Source: Vanilla planifolia
Taxonomy: Eukaryota > Streptophyta > Magnoliopsida > Asparagales > Orchidaceae
Assembly (NCBI GenBank): GCA_023846275.1
Contig: CM043878.1
Span: 7,371,501 to 7,435,500, forward strand
Reading direction: 5' to 3'
DNA length: 64,000 bases
The notes beneath the pieces are model-generated. The model did not search any database, was not told the origin of the DNA, and saw only the letters and a list, made by a program, of their open reading frames with translations. Positions 25,191-37,986 of the stretch are shown here, piece after piece. The translations under genes and the position numbers were made by a program. Numbering within the stretch: position 1 is the stretch's first letter; the number at the start of each line of letters is the position of its first letter.

Positions 25191-26779
25191 TCCGTGGCGG
25201 TTTCGGGTTGTAATGGCAGCATCGTGTTAACTGTGCTGAATTGAGCTCTCCTCTTTACTCGGAATTCAACCGCGCTGCGCTTAAGGTTTGATTCCATGAG
25301 ATCCCTTTCTAAACTTGATCGCAGTGTTACGCTGGGGGGCTGTTGTGGTAAATTGACCTTTGAAATGGGATTGAAAGATAGTCCTTTTGTTGCTCCTGTC
25401 TTTTCCGTTCTTTAATCCTTCTGTAAATTAATGCTTTGCTATTGTGGAATGGATTGTTTTGTAAAGCGTTGCGCCACTTGGGATTCCTTTAACATTAGAT
25501 CTTTATTAGTGACGATTAATTGGGCATCTTTGTTCTTAGTTAAAAAATGGCATCATTCAGTTTTCCAATTGAAGAAGGCATTATGTAAGACTGCTTTTGT
25601 TCATTTGGTAACTTTTGATTGTTAGGCTAATGTAGGGAAGCTGAGATAATCCGATATTTTTTGTGTTTTTTAGGCTTTAAACCTGCGATGAAAAGGACTA
25701 TCCTACGGTATGTTAGAGATTCTGGGTTATGGTGAATGCAATTAATGCTAAACGATTTAAAACTCGGCTGAATTTTAGGTTGCAACCGATTCAGAAACTT
25801 GCCAAAGCTTGTTTTTATGGTCTTTTGAAAACTAGAAATGGTAGCAAACGAGGTTGTCAGCTGATATATAGAAGTGAATCTCGCCCCTAGGTTTCTCATC
25901 CCTCTTGGAGACTTAGCAATACCTTTGATGCAGTATTTTTGTTGTGGACAACAGTATGACAGTTGCCAAAACGCAAGCAAGAGGAAAATTTTCAGAAATC
26001 ATTAACACTACACTACTACATAAAGCATAGATATATTTAGAAGGCATCTTGGAACCCCCAGAACTAGCAATAAAAATCCAAGAATCCCCTAAATAAAAGT
26101 AGTAATGAGTTGCCAAATGCAAAAACAAATAAAAGGGAAGAAATTAGCTAGCTTTCAATTGTTGTCTGGACATGAGTCGTTGGGCATTCAGTTGACCGGA
26201 TGGGGTGGACCATAGAAATCACCTGGGGCGATCTGTAAACTCCAGCCTGGGTGAAGAAATTGAATTGAAATTTGAATGAAAATAGCTGAATAGGAAGAAA
26301 TTGATTCAGTTGAAGAACTGAAAATGAAAATTATTTGAGCTGTGGAGCAGGATGATTGGTTTGTTGCCTCAATTGTCTAGGTGTTTTTTGGGCATGACTC
26401 TTTGTATGCACTTAGCTAGATCTATGTCTTGCTTATACAGTGTACCCACAATGATCTAATTGGAGTTTGTGCTGCATATGAATCTGTCAAACTTCTGCAC
26501 TCATTTGCGTAAATGTTCTCCATTGAAGTTCTTTTCTGAACTTCCTCAAGTTTTAAATTGGTACTTGTGCAGGATCTGAAAAATGTGATGATGAGTTTTA
26601 GACGATCATGAGCCATTTAACTTTACCAGCTATGCAATTTGTAGCACATCTTGGCAGTTTTTTTTTATGCCCGTTATTGCCCATTATCCTGGAATGTTGT
26701 TACCCAGTTTGCTTTGATGTGAATTCAGAACGATGATTACTCTTGATTTATCTTTAGCCAGGTACAGCTGACATCTGTG
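25100..26779 (+). other. Non-coding first exon and 5' UTR intron of the FAR1-related gene
   Basis: A leader exon probably begins near 25100 and ends at 25285, where AAG|GTTTGATT is a good donor. The acceptor is at 26760-26761 (TTTAGCCAG), giving a 1476-bp intron, and the ATG follows 18 bp later. The leader has a five-codon upstream reading frame (25213-25230, ATG to TAA). The start of transcription is a guess. Frames inside the intron (25431-25625 plus; 25627-25980 and 25913-26128 minus) have no recognisable similarity. Confidence 0.55.
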
Positions 26780-29700
26780 ATGGAGGTACCTGTAAATAGT
26801 TCATCAGCAGTTGATGAGGTGAGAGAAGTTAGCATGAATGGATCTGTGGTCTTACATGATAAAGATCCTCTGGTTTGTATCTTATTATGAAATCATTTCT
26901 TGGTGAACATTTAATGTTGTCATATTCAGAATTCTTCTTTATATTTTCAAGGAAACACTAAATGAGTATTCCAAGGAGAATGAGATTAAGGACATAATTT
27001 CTATTGATACTCTTCCTGATGACAAGAAACCTTGCATTGGAATGGCTTTTAAAACATATGATGAAGTTTCTAACTTCTATAAGCAGTATGCTTTACGTGT
27101 TGGGTTTGGTGTGACTGTGAAGAAGTCATGGTTTTCTAAATCTGGAGAGTGCAGGAGACTTATACTTGTATGCTCCAGAGGAGGAAGTGGAAGAACAGAT
27201 GCATGTTATCAGGCTCGCCTGACTGCCAAGACCAATTGTCAGGCTATGGTAGGTGTAAGGATGTGGGATGATGGTTTATTGCACATTGTGGAAGCTAATC
27301 TCGAGCACAATCATCCAGTGAGTCCATCCACTGCTCAATCCTTGAGATGTTATCAGAAGATGGTCTGCAAGATGAATCTAATGCATGCTTCTGGAAATAG
27401 GAGCTCTCTGCTCGTTGAAAAGGGTTGTGGAAGCATTACTCAAATCGGGAAGCTTAAGCTTGTGGAAGGGGATGACTCTGCCATTCATCAATTTTTTGCT
27501 CGCATGCAAAGTAAGAATCCAAATTTCTTCTATTCAGTGAATCTGGACCATCATGGTCGTTTGAAGGATCTATTCTGGGCTGATGCAAGGTCAAGGGCGG
27601 CATCACAGTACTTTGGTGATGTAGTATCAGTTGATTCAACCTGCTTAATGGAAAAGTATGACTTGCCTCTTGTTGCATTCATTGGAATGAACCATCATGG
27701 TCAAGCAGTTCTATTGGGTTGTGGTTTGCTTTCAGATGAAACTTTTGAGACTTATGTTTGGCTTTTCAAGACTTGGTTAACCTGCATTATTGGTTCTCAA
27801 CCAATTGCTTTCATCACAGACCATTGCAAGTCCATACAAAATGCAGTTGCAGAGGTGTTCCCAGGAACAAGACATCGATTTTGTTTATATTGCATTTTGA
27901 AGAAGGTACCTGAAAAGTTGAAAGGACATGCCGAGTTAATGGATATTAGGAAGTCACTGAAGAAAATGATATATGATTCTTTAAGAGTGGATGAGTTTGA
28001 AGACAACTGGAAAGAAATGATTAAGCGATATGGATTTGAAGGAAACGAGTGGCTTGGTGCATTATATGAAGATCGACACTTTTGGGTTCCAGTTTTTCTC
28101 AAAGACATGTTTTGGGCAGGAATGTCTGTTGTCCGACGTGGTGAGAGTTTAAATTCTTACTTTGATGGATTTGTGAACCCAAAGACTACAATTAAACAGT
28201 TTCTGAGTAAATATGAAACAATAATTCAAAGCAAGTGTAAAAGGGAGGCACAAGCAGACTCTGAGTCTTTGCACAAGGCCCCTCTAATAGCATCAAAATA
28301 TTACATGGAAGAACAGCTATCAAAGCTGTATACACTGAACATGTTTAAAAAGTTTCAAGAAGAACTAAAAGCCACCATGTATTGTGATGCTTCGCCATTT
28401 AAGATAGATGGTCCTATTGATATCTTTAAGGTCAAAGAATGTTCATACATGGAAAATGGAAAGAGAACAGCAAGCAGAGATTTGGAGGTGTCCTTCAATA
28501 ATGAAGAACTTGTTGTTCATTGTGCATGTGGTTTGTTCCAGTTTAATGGGATTTTATGCAGGCATTCGCTATCTGTTTTTAAGTTGAAACAAGTTTTTGA
28601 GATTCCCTCTCATTGTATTCTTGATCGGTGGAAAAAAGATTTCAAAAGATTGCATCACTTGGCTCGTTACTCCGATGATATAGCACCAAATAACCAAATG
28701 GAGCGGTATGAGCACTTGTCCATCCGCCTACTTCACCTTGTGGAAGTTGCATTTGTATCCGAAGAAAGATACCAGCTTGCATTGAAGCTAATAAGTGAGC
28801 TGGAGAAATCTCTTTTGGATGATCCTGAAAATAGAGAAAGACAACCAAGGCTTCTTTCTTTTGATACCCAAACCAGCCAATGTGCTAATGACCTTTTTTC
28901 ATCACAATTTGGTCCCTTGAAAGGTAATAAAAGCCCCAGTATTCATGGGAAGCGAAGAGGTAGGCCACCAAAGAAAGTGAAAGAATCTAACATGCAGACA
29001 TTAGTCCAGACAAATGAAGAGCAGGTAATTAATCAATATTATGCTACAGTTTTACTTGTTTTCTTTTGTCTTTTATTTTTTTTTCCCTCATTATCTTGTT
29101 GTTTCATTTATTCACCAGGATTTTCTTAGATCATCTCTCATCAGGAATGAGAACCTTATATTGCAAGCTACCTCAACTCCTTCAAATCTTGATTCACCTG
29201 TGGGATTGGGATCACAAGGAGGCATCGATTTGATGGTTTGTTGTATCATTTTTTTTTCTATTCCCGTACTCACAAGTTTGGGGTACGATCATCTCATTTG
29301 TTCGACCCAACTGGATTTCTGCTTTAACTAATTCCAGGAAGCTGATAATGGCAACGAATTGTCATTTATTTCACCTTTCGGAATGCATGTTGACCATCAG
29401 CATCACTTAGGTGGTCAAGTAGGGTTGCAGCCAAGCAGTTTGTTTCAGACAAAGGTTCTTGTGCTTGCCTTGTCCTCTATATAGTAAACATGCAGGACAA
29501 GCTTTTCATTCTTTGTCCATAAAATAAGTTTAGATTGATACACGTATATTTTTTTCTATTATTTAAGTTAGTTGATCTTAACAAAGTTTGCTTCTCACAG
29601 GTTCAATTCGAACCACAGTCATTGCAACATCCAACAAGGATGCAGTGGCTTTATCCACAGAATTACCTGGTCTGTTTTTACCAGCCTCTTTTATCTCTTT

Positions 29701-29821
29701 CTCTGATACTGTCTACTATTTAGAGATCTGGTTTACTTGTGATAAGTTATATCTGTATTGGGCTATACTTAATCATATAAAAATGCAGGAGGAAGCATCT
29801 GCTGCTCGACGAAATGGATAG
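26780..29821 (+). CDS. FAR1-related sequence (FRS) protein, domesticated MULE transposase
   Basis: Six coding exons, 26780-26872, 26952-29024, 29119-29235, 29338-29454, 29601-29669 and 29789-29821, all join in phase 0 and give 833 residues, close to FAR1/FHY3 length. The family comprises nuclear transcription regulators derived from Mutator-like transposases; FHY3 and FAR1 act in phytochrome A signalling. The N-terminal FAR1 zinc-binding domain spans about residues 60-152 (ends LEHNHPVSPS). The MULE domain spans about 254-352 and keeps acidic residues at the expected places: D259 in VSVDSTCLMEKY, D321 in AFITDHCKSIQNAV, and E429 in RRGESLNSYF. A SWIM zinc finger has C555, C557, C567 and H569 (HCACGLFQFNGILCRHSL). 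A basic AT-hook-like KRRGRPPKK lies before the tail. The short 3' exons encode a low-complexity tail ending in ARRNG. No terminal inverted repeats were noticed, so it is a host gene. Which FRS orthologue it is remains open. Confidence 0.93.
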
Positions 29822-32800
29822 AAGTGGTCAACAGAATTAAGTTTCTCTTTAAACAAAGACTTTCAAGCTCAATGGTTCTTCACCCGCTTAAAATTTATAC
29901 ATGGAAGCATGCTTATTCATCAATTTGCTTCTCTGTAGAGGGTGTGATCCAAGCCTTGGCAAACAAATGGAAGGATGTTTTCCTTGTAATCGGTGCACAG
30001 ATGAAATCCCCGACAAGTCGAGCACTGATGGAGTATCAACTGGATTTTGATGCTTTCCTTCTGCCAAGGTGCATACTAGATGACACTAAGGCTTGAGCTC
30101 ACCTTTGCTATGGAAATGAGAATATATGTTTGTGAACAATGCCTGGCTAACTGATGGGTTTATCTGCTAAGATTGCAGCAAGCACCTTCTTGGGGCAGGC
30201 TTTTGGAGATCCAAACAGAATTGCCATATGAGATGAGTAATTTCTTTTACCCCCAACTCCATAAGCTTTTTAAGGGTTTGTAGATCAAGGATAGGGTAAT
30301 GTTTCTCACAACATTTTAATGTTATAGCTTACTGATGATGTATCAGTTTTGTTGTTGTACATAAAATATATTTCATTCAAGTTCTTTTCTATACATGGTT
30401 TTGTATTGAAAGAAATTAAGGATTCTTGTATAAATGAATAGTAGATATTAGAGATTAGGAAATATAGATTAAAAACTTGAGAAAATGTTGTTTAGGGGTT
30501 AAGAATTATGCATCATGAGAGAGGTTAAGGGGCATATAATGGGTGTTAAGGATTGAAGATTAGAGATTTTGTGAGAAGTGATGCGAGTCAGGACAATTGA
30601 TCATATGGTTGAATGATTGAAAAGGAGCAAATATTGAGGATATTTATTTGTGAAGAGAATTGAAGTGAGGGTAATAGAAGTTCATAACAATAGGTGTAAG
30701 AGATCGTGATAACTATTGAAGATAAAGTGGTTAGAAGATCCATTCTCCTAAAGTTCTTACAATCATGAGAAGGTTATTTAGTTGGCTATCGAGGACTTAT
30801 GTTTTAGAGAAAATATCTAAGTATTTTTTAATTAATTAAAACCTTTTTTGTATTTATATCTTAGAGATAATTCATAATTTTTTACTGATTAAGGCTTCCT
30901 TTATTTGATTAAATATAAAAGCAATTCACATGTCAAATAATGCACATTTCAAACAATCAACAATTATGTTTATTGAAATAACAGATGTTACAAAATTGGA
31001 AACAAAATTAATCCTAAATGGAAGTATTTCCAAGTCTGATAAACTTTGAAATTAAGATATAAATTGTTTAAATAATAAACTTAAATAAAAATTAAGGCAA
31101 AGCTTGTATTTTAGCCTGCATCAAATTGTCTTAAACAAAGCATGCCTGTATTTGATTTTTAGGTTGTTTTAGTTTATTTAGAGAGAAGTTGATTGAAATT
31201 CTACTTGAGAAGAGATAGAATCAAAGACTTTAGAGATGACTGTTTCACCAATAATTATCTTTTTTAAAGAGGTTTACAAAACATTTGCAATTTATGGATT
31301 TTAATTTTACTCCTAATAAAAATGAAAGAAAAACAAAAAGATATATGTAGTCTTTGATTTGACCAAATGAAGGATTTTCTATGTGATTTTTTATTATGAT
31401 GTTTAAATAATATAGTTTTTGGTGCATTGAAAAGTTAAAAGTAAAAAATCATATTAGATGTGGTAAGTTATGGGAGAAAATTATTTATACGTGACAAATA
31501 AGTTCCTTTTAATTTGTTTTATATTTTTGAACTAGTGATAATACTATGACTTTGTATTTAAATATCTAGAATAAGAAAATTACAAATCTTTGTTAACAAT
31601 TAAACTATATTTTATGTCTATACGAAGAAACATTTATAAAAAATAGATATGTATTTTAACTTTTTAATTTAATTGCATATGGTTTAGTTGTAATTTATAA
31701 TTAAAATTAGTTAAAATATAGTTAAATATAGCATATGATTAGTTTAAAGAGTTTTTAGGATGCATCAAATTAATTTAAATGTATCTTAGGATTGTAATCA
31801 TCATAGGTTTGATTTATAAAATTTTTCTTTTGTTGTTCTTAATGTGATTAGACATGTATTGAACTTTATCATCTTCGATGAAAATTCGTGAAGATTAACT
31901 TCTAAACAAGTTTGCAAAGTTATCATGTATAGCATTGACTTTATCTTCTTCAATCCTTGACTCTTCTTCTCTTTGCTTAGGCGAGACATCTTAAAAGTCA
32001 AAGAAGGGTTGGAAGCAAAAATTGGTTGAGTGGATAAGATTTATAAAATTTTAAAAAATGAATGATTAAGATTATTAATTTTAAGGTCATTTTATTCGTA
32101 TTATATGTTTTTAGTCTTTCAAATTTGTTTTCTTTTATTTTATGTTTTTATTTGTAAGATATATTGATAAGATGTGTTTAGTATTTAATCGTAATTTATC
32201 TATATTTAATATATCAATATTGATTATTTGCAAGATGATAATATTTTTAACATAAACTATTTATAAATTTTACAATTGTTTTCATATTATTTTGTGTGGG
32301 TGATGTTATAATAATGTTTAGAATGTGAGTGTAATTAAAACAAATTTTTTTTCTTGTATAATATGAATAATCAAAGAATGATAATATTTTAATATAATAA
32401 GATTAGTTCATCATATTATGATATCAAAGAGATACTTTTCACATTATAATATAGTTTAAGGAAGCAAAAAATAAAAGTTATTAGGTTTTGATACTTACAT
32501 TCAAAGAGGGTTGAGATGACCACATTCTTTTTAGGTTTCTTATTTTTTTTTTATTTTAGGGTGGTGTATTCCATCTGTGGGGACCTTGTATAAATTAATT
32601 TTAGATAGTAATTGAAAAATGAATAATTTTATATTAAAAATAGATGAAAAAGATTTTTAATAATGGATAAATTATCATGATTTTAATAAGATAATATATC
32701 TTTTGGAATGATTAAAGGAAGATTGTTTCTATATATCAAGAAATATAATATTGGAATAATATACTTTTTTATTATGATATGATTTAATAATAAATCAAAT

Positions 32801-33640
32801 AAAAGTTAGTATATAACACTTGAGGTTGAATAAGATAAAGAGTGATTTTCAAATAATATGCTAATGATATAATCGTTAGATAAAAAGTAAAAAATATTAA
32901 TAAGTTTCTAAGTGAATGTATATAGAGATAACAAACTTTATAATAAAATGAGAGAAAAGTTATGATTTATATACATGATACTAAGATGTTATAACATTTT
33001 TTATGATAAATTTAAACTTTGATTGTTATGAAATAATCAAAAGTTGATAAAAATTAAATATAATAAGATTGAATCATAATATAGAATAACTCAAATAACA
33101 AATACATTAGATAATCTTTATAGATATTTTTAATAATCCAATCGTTAACTTGGAATAACTGAAAACATATGTGATTTGTATCAATTTTAACACACGTACG
33201 CACACACACACACACACATACATATGGTTAAAAATCCCGTCTTATCTCATCATTTTCAATCCATGTTAAAAAAATAATATTTTTTTATATATATTTTTTA
33301 TGATTAAAAACAATGAACTTATTTTTCTAATTTAATAAATTTTATCAGATTAAAATTACAATTAAGCTATACTAGATATATTCAACAAAATTAATTTTTT
33401 TATAAATCTTATTATTTAGTATGTTTAATTTATCAAATCAATTCTAAAACTAGTAAAATTTTGTAGTTGATAATTTTCTTTATTATCTAGAAAGAAGCTT
33501 GTTTATTCATTCATTTGTCACAAATATTTCATGTTTCGTTTAAATTTAAATGAAATTCTTTTTTGCACACTCAAAATCTTTTTTGAAAAGAAAAGATATT
33601 TTGCACATTTGTTGTACATTTAACAGCTCAAATTTCCAAT
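29822..33640. other. FRS 3' UTR and AT-rich spacer
   Basis: The 3' UTR likely runs to about 30370. The frame 29824-30096 lies inside it and has no recognisable domain. From there to about 33640 the DNA is AT-rich without supported genes. A (CA)n run at 33191-33220 is listed separately. Confidence 0.55.
33191..33220. repeat. (CA)n microsatellite
   Basis: A run of about 10 CA units at 33200-33218, with CACACGTACG just before it. It is an ordinary simple repeat in intergenic DNA. Confidence 0.9.
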
Positions 33641-33824
33641 TGCAGAGGGCTTTTTCAGAAAAGGTCTTTCATTACGTCATACTCTAACCGATCACAGCCC
33701 CAGGTTACTTGAACAACCGAACCTACGAAATATATTTATTTAATACCCGAATTTTAAGGCAATCTAAGGTTGCAGATGTTGTTGTACAACACAAAAGGTT
33801 GCCCTCCTCTGAAGTCGACGTGAG

Positions 33825-33830
33825 CACGTG
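33825..33830. promoter_or_regulatory. G-box in the MBD gene promoter or leader
   Basis: A palindromic CACGTG lies 119 bp upstream of the MBD start codon, and another ACGT core (CGACGTGAG) sits just before it. G-boxes are bound by bHLH and bZIP factors. Whether it is promoter or transcribed leader cannot be told here. Confidence 0.5.
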
Positions 33831-33949
33831 GATTTCTCCGTCGCATGTTTCTACAAAAGTGGGACTGCAAATCGATTGGTGGAGCTTGGTAAAGCCTCCG
33901 ATTCCCGACTTTGGAGATCGGAATCCGAACCCTCGCTGAAATCTGATCC

Positions 33950-36900
33950 ATGGAGGTACGAAAACCCTAAACTAGTCTCTTCCTGGGATGTCATCACCGA
34001 TTCTCTCGTAAACTTCTTTGATTTCATGAACTGTGTGTTGAGTTTTGATATGAAACCTTTTTTTTTATCATGCGCATCACATCTTAACTAATTGTTTTCA
34101 AGGACGAGTCATTGCTCTGTTCCACCAAGCATCGTTTCTTATCTCATCTACGTGTGAGAATCTGATGAAATGCCTGCTCAGTATCAAACTGTTCCTTCAT
34201 TTATTAATTTTCTGTTTTGTTGCTGAATTACCCCTAACTTTTTCAAGGTTGAATCCCAGCCATGCTCTAGATAAAGAAATTATAATCTAATGTTTGTGTT
34301 GCACAAAATCATGGACTTCATCTAGGATTGTGTGGATTTTGGGGCTTTCATCACATAGTTTGGAAGAAATTCATATTTGTTTTTGTTATTGTTACTGCCT
34401 TTTTCCCCAATCTGCATCTATATTTGTAGATAAGCCTTAATTTCATCTATCTATATACCTATATCATTTAGATCCGTGCCCTTAGGAAATATGTTGAACT
34501 TTGGGCTGTCTTAGGAAAGCTTAAGTTGGGTGCATTGTGATAGAGAACTTGGCTAAAATGCAATTGAATTACAGCTGCATATCTCTACTGGCCTTTCCAG
34601 GTCTGCTTAATTGAAGAGACAAGAAAGGATTCTTGTGGATATGTAGTAAGATCTTCTTTTTTGGTGTCTCAACTTTGCTTTGAGTATGGTCTCTTCCTTC
34701 CTGCTAAAATACTGGTCCTCCTGGTTAGCAGCCAAATTTATTCTTTGAAGCACTTACATATTTTTAGCAAGGTGCACCACAAGCAAAGATGATTGCATTG
34801 TGCACCGCATATCTTGGTCTTGTATGTGCACTATTTATCTTGGCATTTTATGTACTGGTCTTAGATATTTTAAACAAACTACCAATATATGTAATTTGTC
34901 AGGTTTTAACTTAATATCCATTTGAAAGTACAAGGGGTAGATGTTGAAGATTTATTACACAAGTATTTTCTTAGAGAAGCAATTTGAAAGTAGGAAGAAT
35001 GTCACTTTAATTTTGGTATTGTTAAATAAACTATATGTGAGAAACTACCTCATATTGGTATTAGATGATGAATGTGGATAGATTGATTTGGTCTTTTCTG
35101 GGTTATTAATGTTGCCAAAGTCAATTATTTTCCATGTGGAGGATGGATCAGGTTTTTCAATTGATCCATGGCATAACAGAAGCTAAAAGTTTAATAATGG
35201 AGCATGGAATACAATCTCCTTTTTTTTATGTTTTGTTAAATGGTCTGTAATTGACTCGATACTCTAAATGCAGCTTTCAAGTGTTGTTTTATGAACTCTT
35301 TGTAATTTGGATTCAATTGCAGTTGTTATTCTGAATCAATGTTCTTGGTGATTAATCTGATTCTTTTTGCAATAGTTATTAATGTTGGTTGGTAATTATT
35401 TATTATGGACCATGCTTAGGCAGAAGAGATTCATTTGCTTTCTAAAATTCACTGTCTTTTCTTTCTTGTTCCTTCTAAGGTCTGTAATCTTTAATCATGT
35501 GCCCTTTGTTGGAGTTTCATTTACCAAACCAAGCCAATTCGTTGAAATAGCTTTTTCATTCATCTCTTTTAGCTCACTCGTGATTGCTAATGTATTTTGT
35601 TTTCTTATGTGTGCATTCCCAACTCCTTGCTAATTAGTCAATCTTCACATCTATGCAAAGGTGCCAATGGTATTGATCCAAAAAGCGACCAAATTATAGC
35701 TCGTAGAGATTCGGAATGCAAATGAACATGAAGAAGCAATGTGGTTTAATGACAAAATAGACTCATGTCCAATGGGAGAGGAGGAAGATAATCAAACTAC
35801 AATGGTGATGTGCAAAATATAGGACAATAAATTAGGGTTGTGCAAAAATATGCAGGGAATGAAAAACTCTACAACCAGTTTGAACTAACAAAATTGGCGT
35901 ATTTTTAGTTGGACCCAATTCTAACTCATGTAGGAACTACATAGCTTAGGTTTGTTTCTAGTTTGGATAACTATATGCACAAGAACTGACATAAACCGAT
36001 ATGATTAAAGCAAGGCATATAATTATTTGATAAGTAAAAATGAAATGATAAAACACTGTCTAATAGGGGCTGTTTGGCGATGTGTAATTATTCTAAGTGT
36101 CTATGATTACAAAAAGAGGCTTTATTGTAATAGATTTTTGTTGAGAATAACAAAATACTGTTACAATAGAAAACCAAAGACAATGTAAGATCATCCAATC
36201 TTGATGTGAAATTCACATTTCAACCACTTACCACTTATTACATTGGGAAATTGAGCATAAATATGAATACAATTATGTGTTAGTGGCCAAACTTTCGAAT
36301 TGAATTGATTACAATTTTTTTTTTAATTTTGTTGAACCCGAACTCAAATTGAAATTTTAGGCTTTGTTTTTGGTTCTTATTGATCCAATATGTGTGAGAA
36401 TTTATTGTAGATGTCAATTTCATATTAAGTCTGTAATTGACTCAATCCGACTTGATTTAAACATTTACAAGGAATAGTCTTTTTCAAATCTTAAAGTGTA
36501 CTCAAATCTTCATCACAAAAGAAAACTCTTCAAATTTTTCTTTAGTGAAGAAGTTCAACAAAGATAAGATATAAACAGGCGATGTGCCAAATATCATGCT
36601 TTTGAATCAACAACAAAGATCACTAGCATGCAACAACAACGTTATTATGATGATGTCCTGATCGCCCATTTGATGACTCCATCTTCTCTTTTTGCATAAA
36701 GTCTATGCTAAAAAACTTTAGCATGCTATTCACTGTTTACTTTCATTTTTAGTTATATCATGGCTAAAATTAAATGGCAATATGTGGCAATACACTTGAT
36801 TCATGACAAGATTTATGGCCTTTGTTGACTGATAATCACCAATTGACAATTATCGATCCTTGAGTCTTAATTGAACAATAATGACCATTTCATTGGTTGT

Positions 36901-37986
36901 AATGTTGTATTAAGCAGGAAAGTTAGTGACTGGACCGTATTCAGTCACTGGTCTGTCTATAGTTTTTCTATTCAGGGTTTGCAATGGCCCCTTTTTTCTT
37001 TCTTTCCTCCCTCTATATGACTGTTTGACTGTTTGAATACTGACGGCTTGTCGATTAACTACGATGGAATACCAACTATATTGTGACTGATGTGACAGAT
37101 ATTGGCATGATATCGACAAATTATCATACAACATCTAAGATATTGGCAGGATATCATTGTTTCAGCTGATTTGTATTTTGGATTGGTTGGTAATTTAGAT
37201 GATTCACCATTGCTATTTTTTTCCGACCGAAGTCACCTTGCTTGTAGCTACTTTTGTGGTGTTAATGACATCATCATTATAGTCAAAATTTTGTTGGTTT
37301 TACATCAATAGTCAGTAGGTAAATAAAATTAGTGACAAAGAGCGATCGACTGAATTGTTGACCTAAATTTTGTTTGGTGAATGATGTGTTTGTTGTTATA
37401 GGGATTTGTGGCTATTTCTCCCTTGATGCTCAGTTAATCAATTGTTACAATGGTATCTCTCTCACACTTGTCTCTATTTCTACAGAAATCCAAGATTCTC
37501 AAAGACTCTATTGGAGCATATGCAGTACAATGCGGGAAATGCTTCAAGTGGAGGTTGATCCCTTCAAAAGAGGAATATGAAACCATCAGGCAGACCTTCA
37601 CCGAGGACCCCTGGTACTGCGACAAAAGGCCGAATGTTTCCTGCGACGATGATGCTGACATTGAGTACGACACAAGCCGTTTGTGGGTCATCGACAAGCC
37701 CAACCTTCCCAAGACTCCCCCTGGTACCACCAGGATGCTCATCATGAGGAGGGATCTCTCCAAGTTGGATGCACATTACATCATGCCCAACGGTAAAAGG
37801 CTCAGAAGCAGCGTCGAGGTCGAAAAGTTTTTGAATGCACATCCAGAGTACAAGGAAAAGTTCTCTGCCTCGGAGTTTTCCTTCACGACACCGAAAGTAT
37901 GGTTGGACATGGTTCCCCGGAGGTCAGAGAGGAGCTCGGCAAAGAGCAAGAAGATGAAGGTTGAGGAGGCTCTCAGTCATCACTAG
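33950..37986 (+). CDS. MBD4: CW zinc finger / methyl-CpG-binding-domain protein, MBD4-like
   Basis: The model has a 6-base first coding exon (33950-33955, ATG GAG, then GTACGA) and a second exon 37486-37986 after TTCTACAG, giving 168 residues. A CW-type zinc finger comes first: C18 and C21 (AVQCGKCFKWRL), W24, W45, C47 and C55. An MBD-like fold follows at about residues 66-140, with RLWVIDKPNLPKTPPGT, DAHYIMPNGKRLRS and a FTTPK end. This layout matches the plant MBD1/2/4/12 group, and MBD4 is the closest match from memory. These nuclear proteins read chromatin; several plant members do not bind methylated CpG in vitro. The C-terminal tail is basic with a KSKKMK string. The join is supported by phase, and the second exon alone has no ATG in a sensible place. 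A longer or different first exon inside the 3.5-kb intron cannot be excluded. The gene ends 798 bp from the convergent PIEZO stop codon. Confidence 0.85.
33962..33970 (+). promoter_or_regulatory. Telo-box at the start of MBD intron 1
   Basis: AAACCCTAA begins 7 bp after the end of the first coding exon. The position near the transcription start is typical for telo-boxes, although here it falls within the intron. Confidence 0.5.
36065..36292. mobile_element. Candidate hAT-type MITE
   Basis: About 228 bp is bounded by GGGGCTGTTTGGCGATGTG on the left and ACATAATTGTATTC/GTTTGGCC read inward from the right (TTAGTGGCCAAAC on the plus strand). GTTTGGC is inverted at both ends, and the interior is AT-rich with no coding capacity. 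The GGGCTGTTTGG start is common in plant hAT-like MITEs. No clean target-site duplication was seen. Confidence 0.35.

Larger units (their letters stand above)
33956..37485. other. Long first intron of the MBD gene
   Basis: This 3530-bp intron opens with GTACGAAAACCCTAAAC and closes with TTTCTACAG. Frames inside it (for example 35382-35633 plus, 36910-37134 minus) have no recognisable domains. A candidate small inverted-repeat element is listed at 36065-36292. Confidence 0.65.

Noticed and set aside
29824-30096. 90-residue frame just after the FRS stop codon
   Set aside because: Lies in the expected 3' UTR, no domain, and the FRS reading frame already ends normally.
35382-35633. 83-residue hydrophobic plus-strand frame in the MBD intron
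   Set aside because: Phe/Leu-rich from T-rich sequence, no conserved motif, no splice support.
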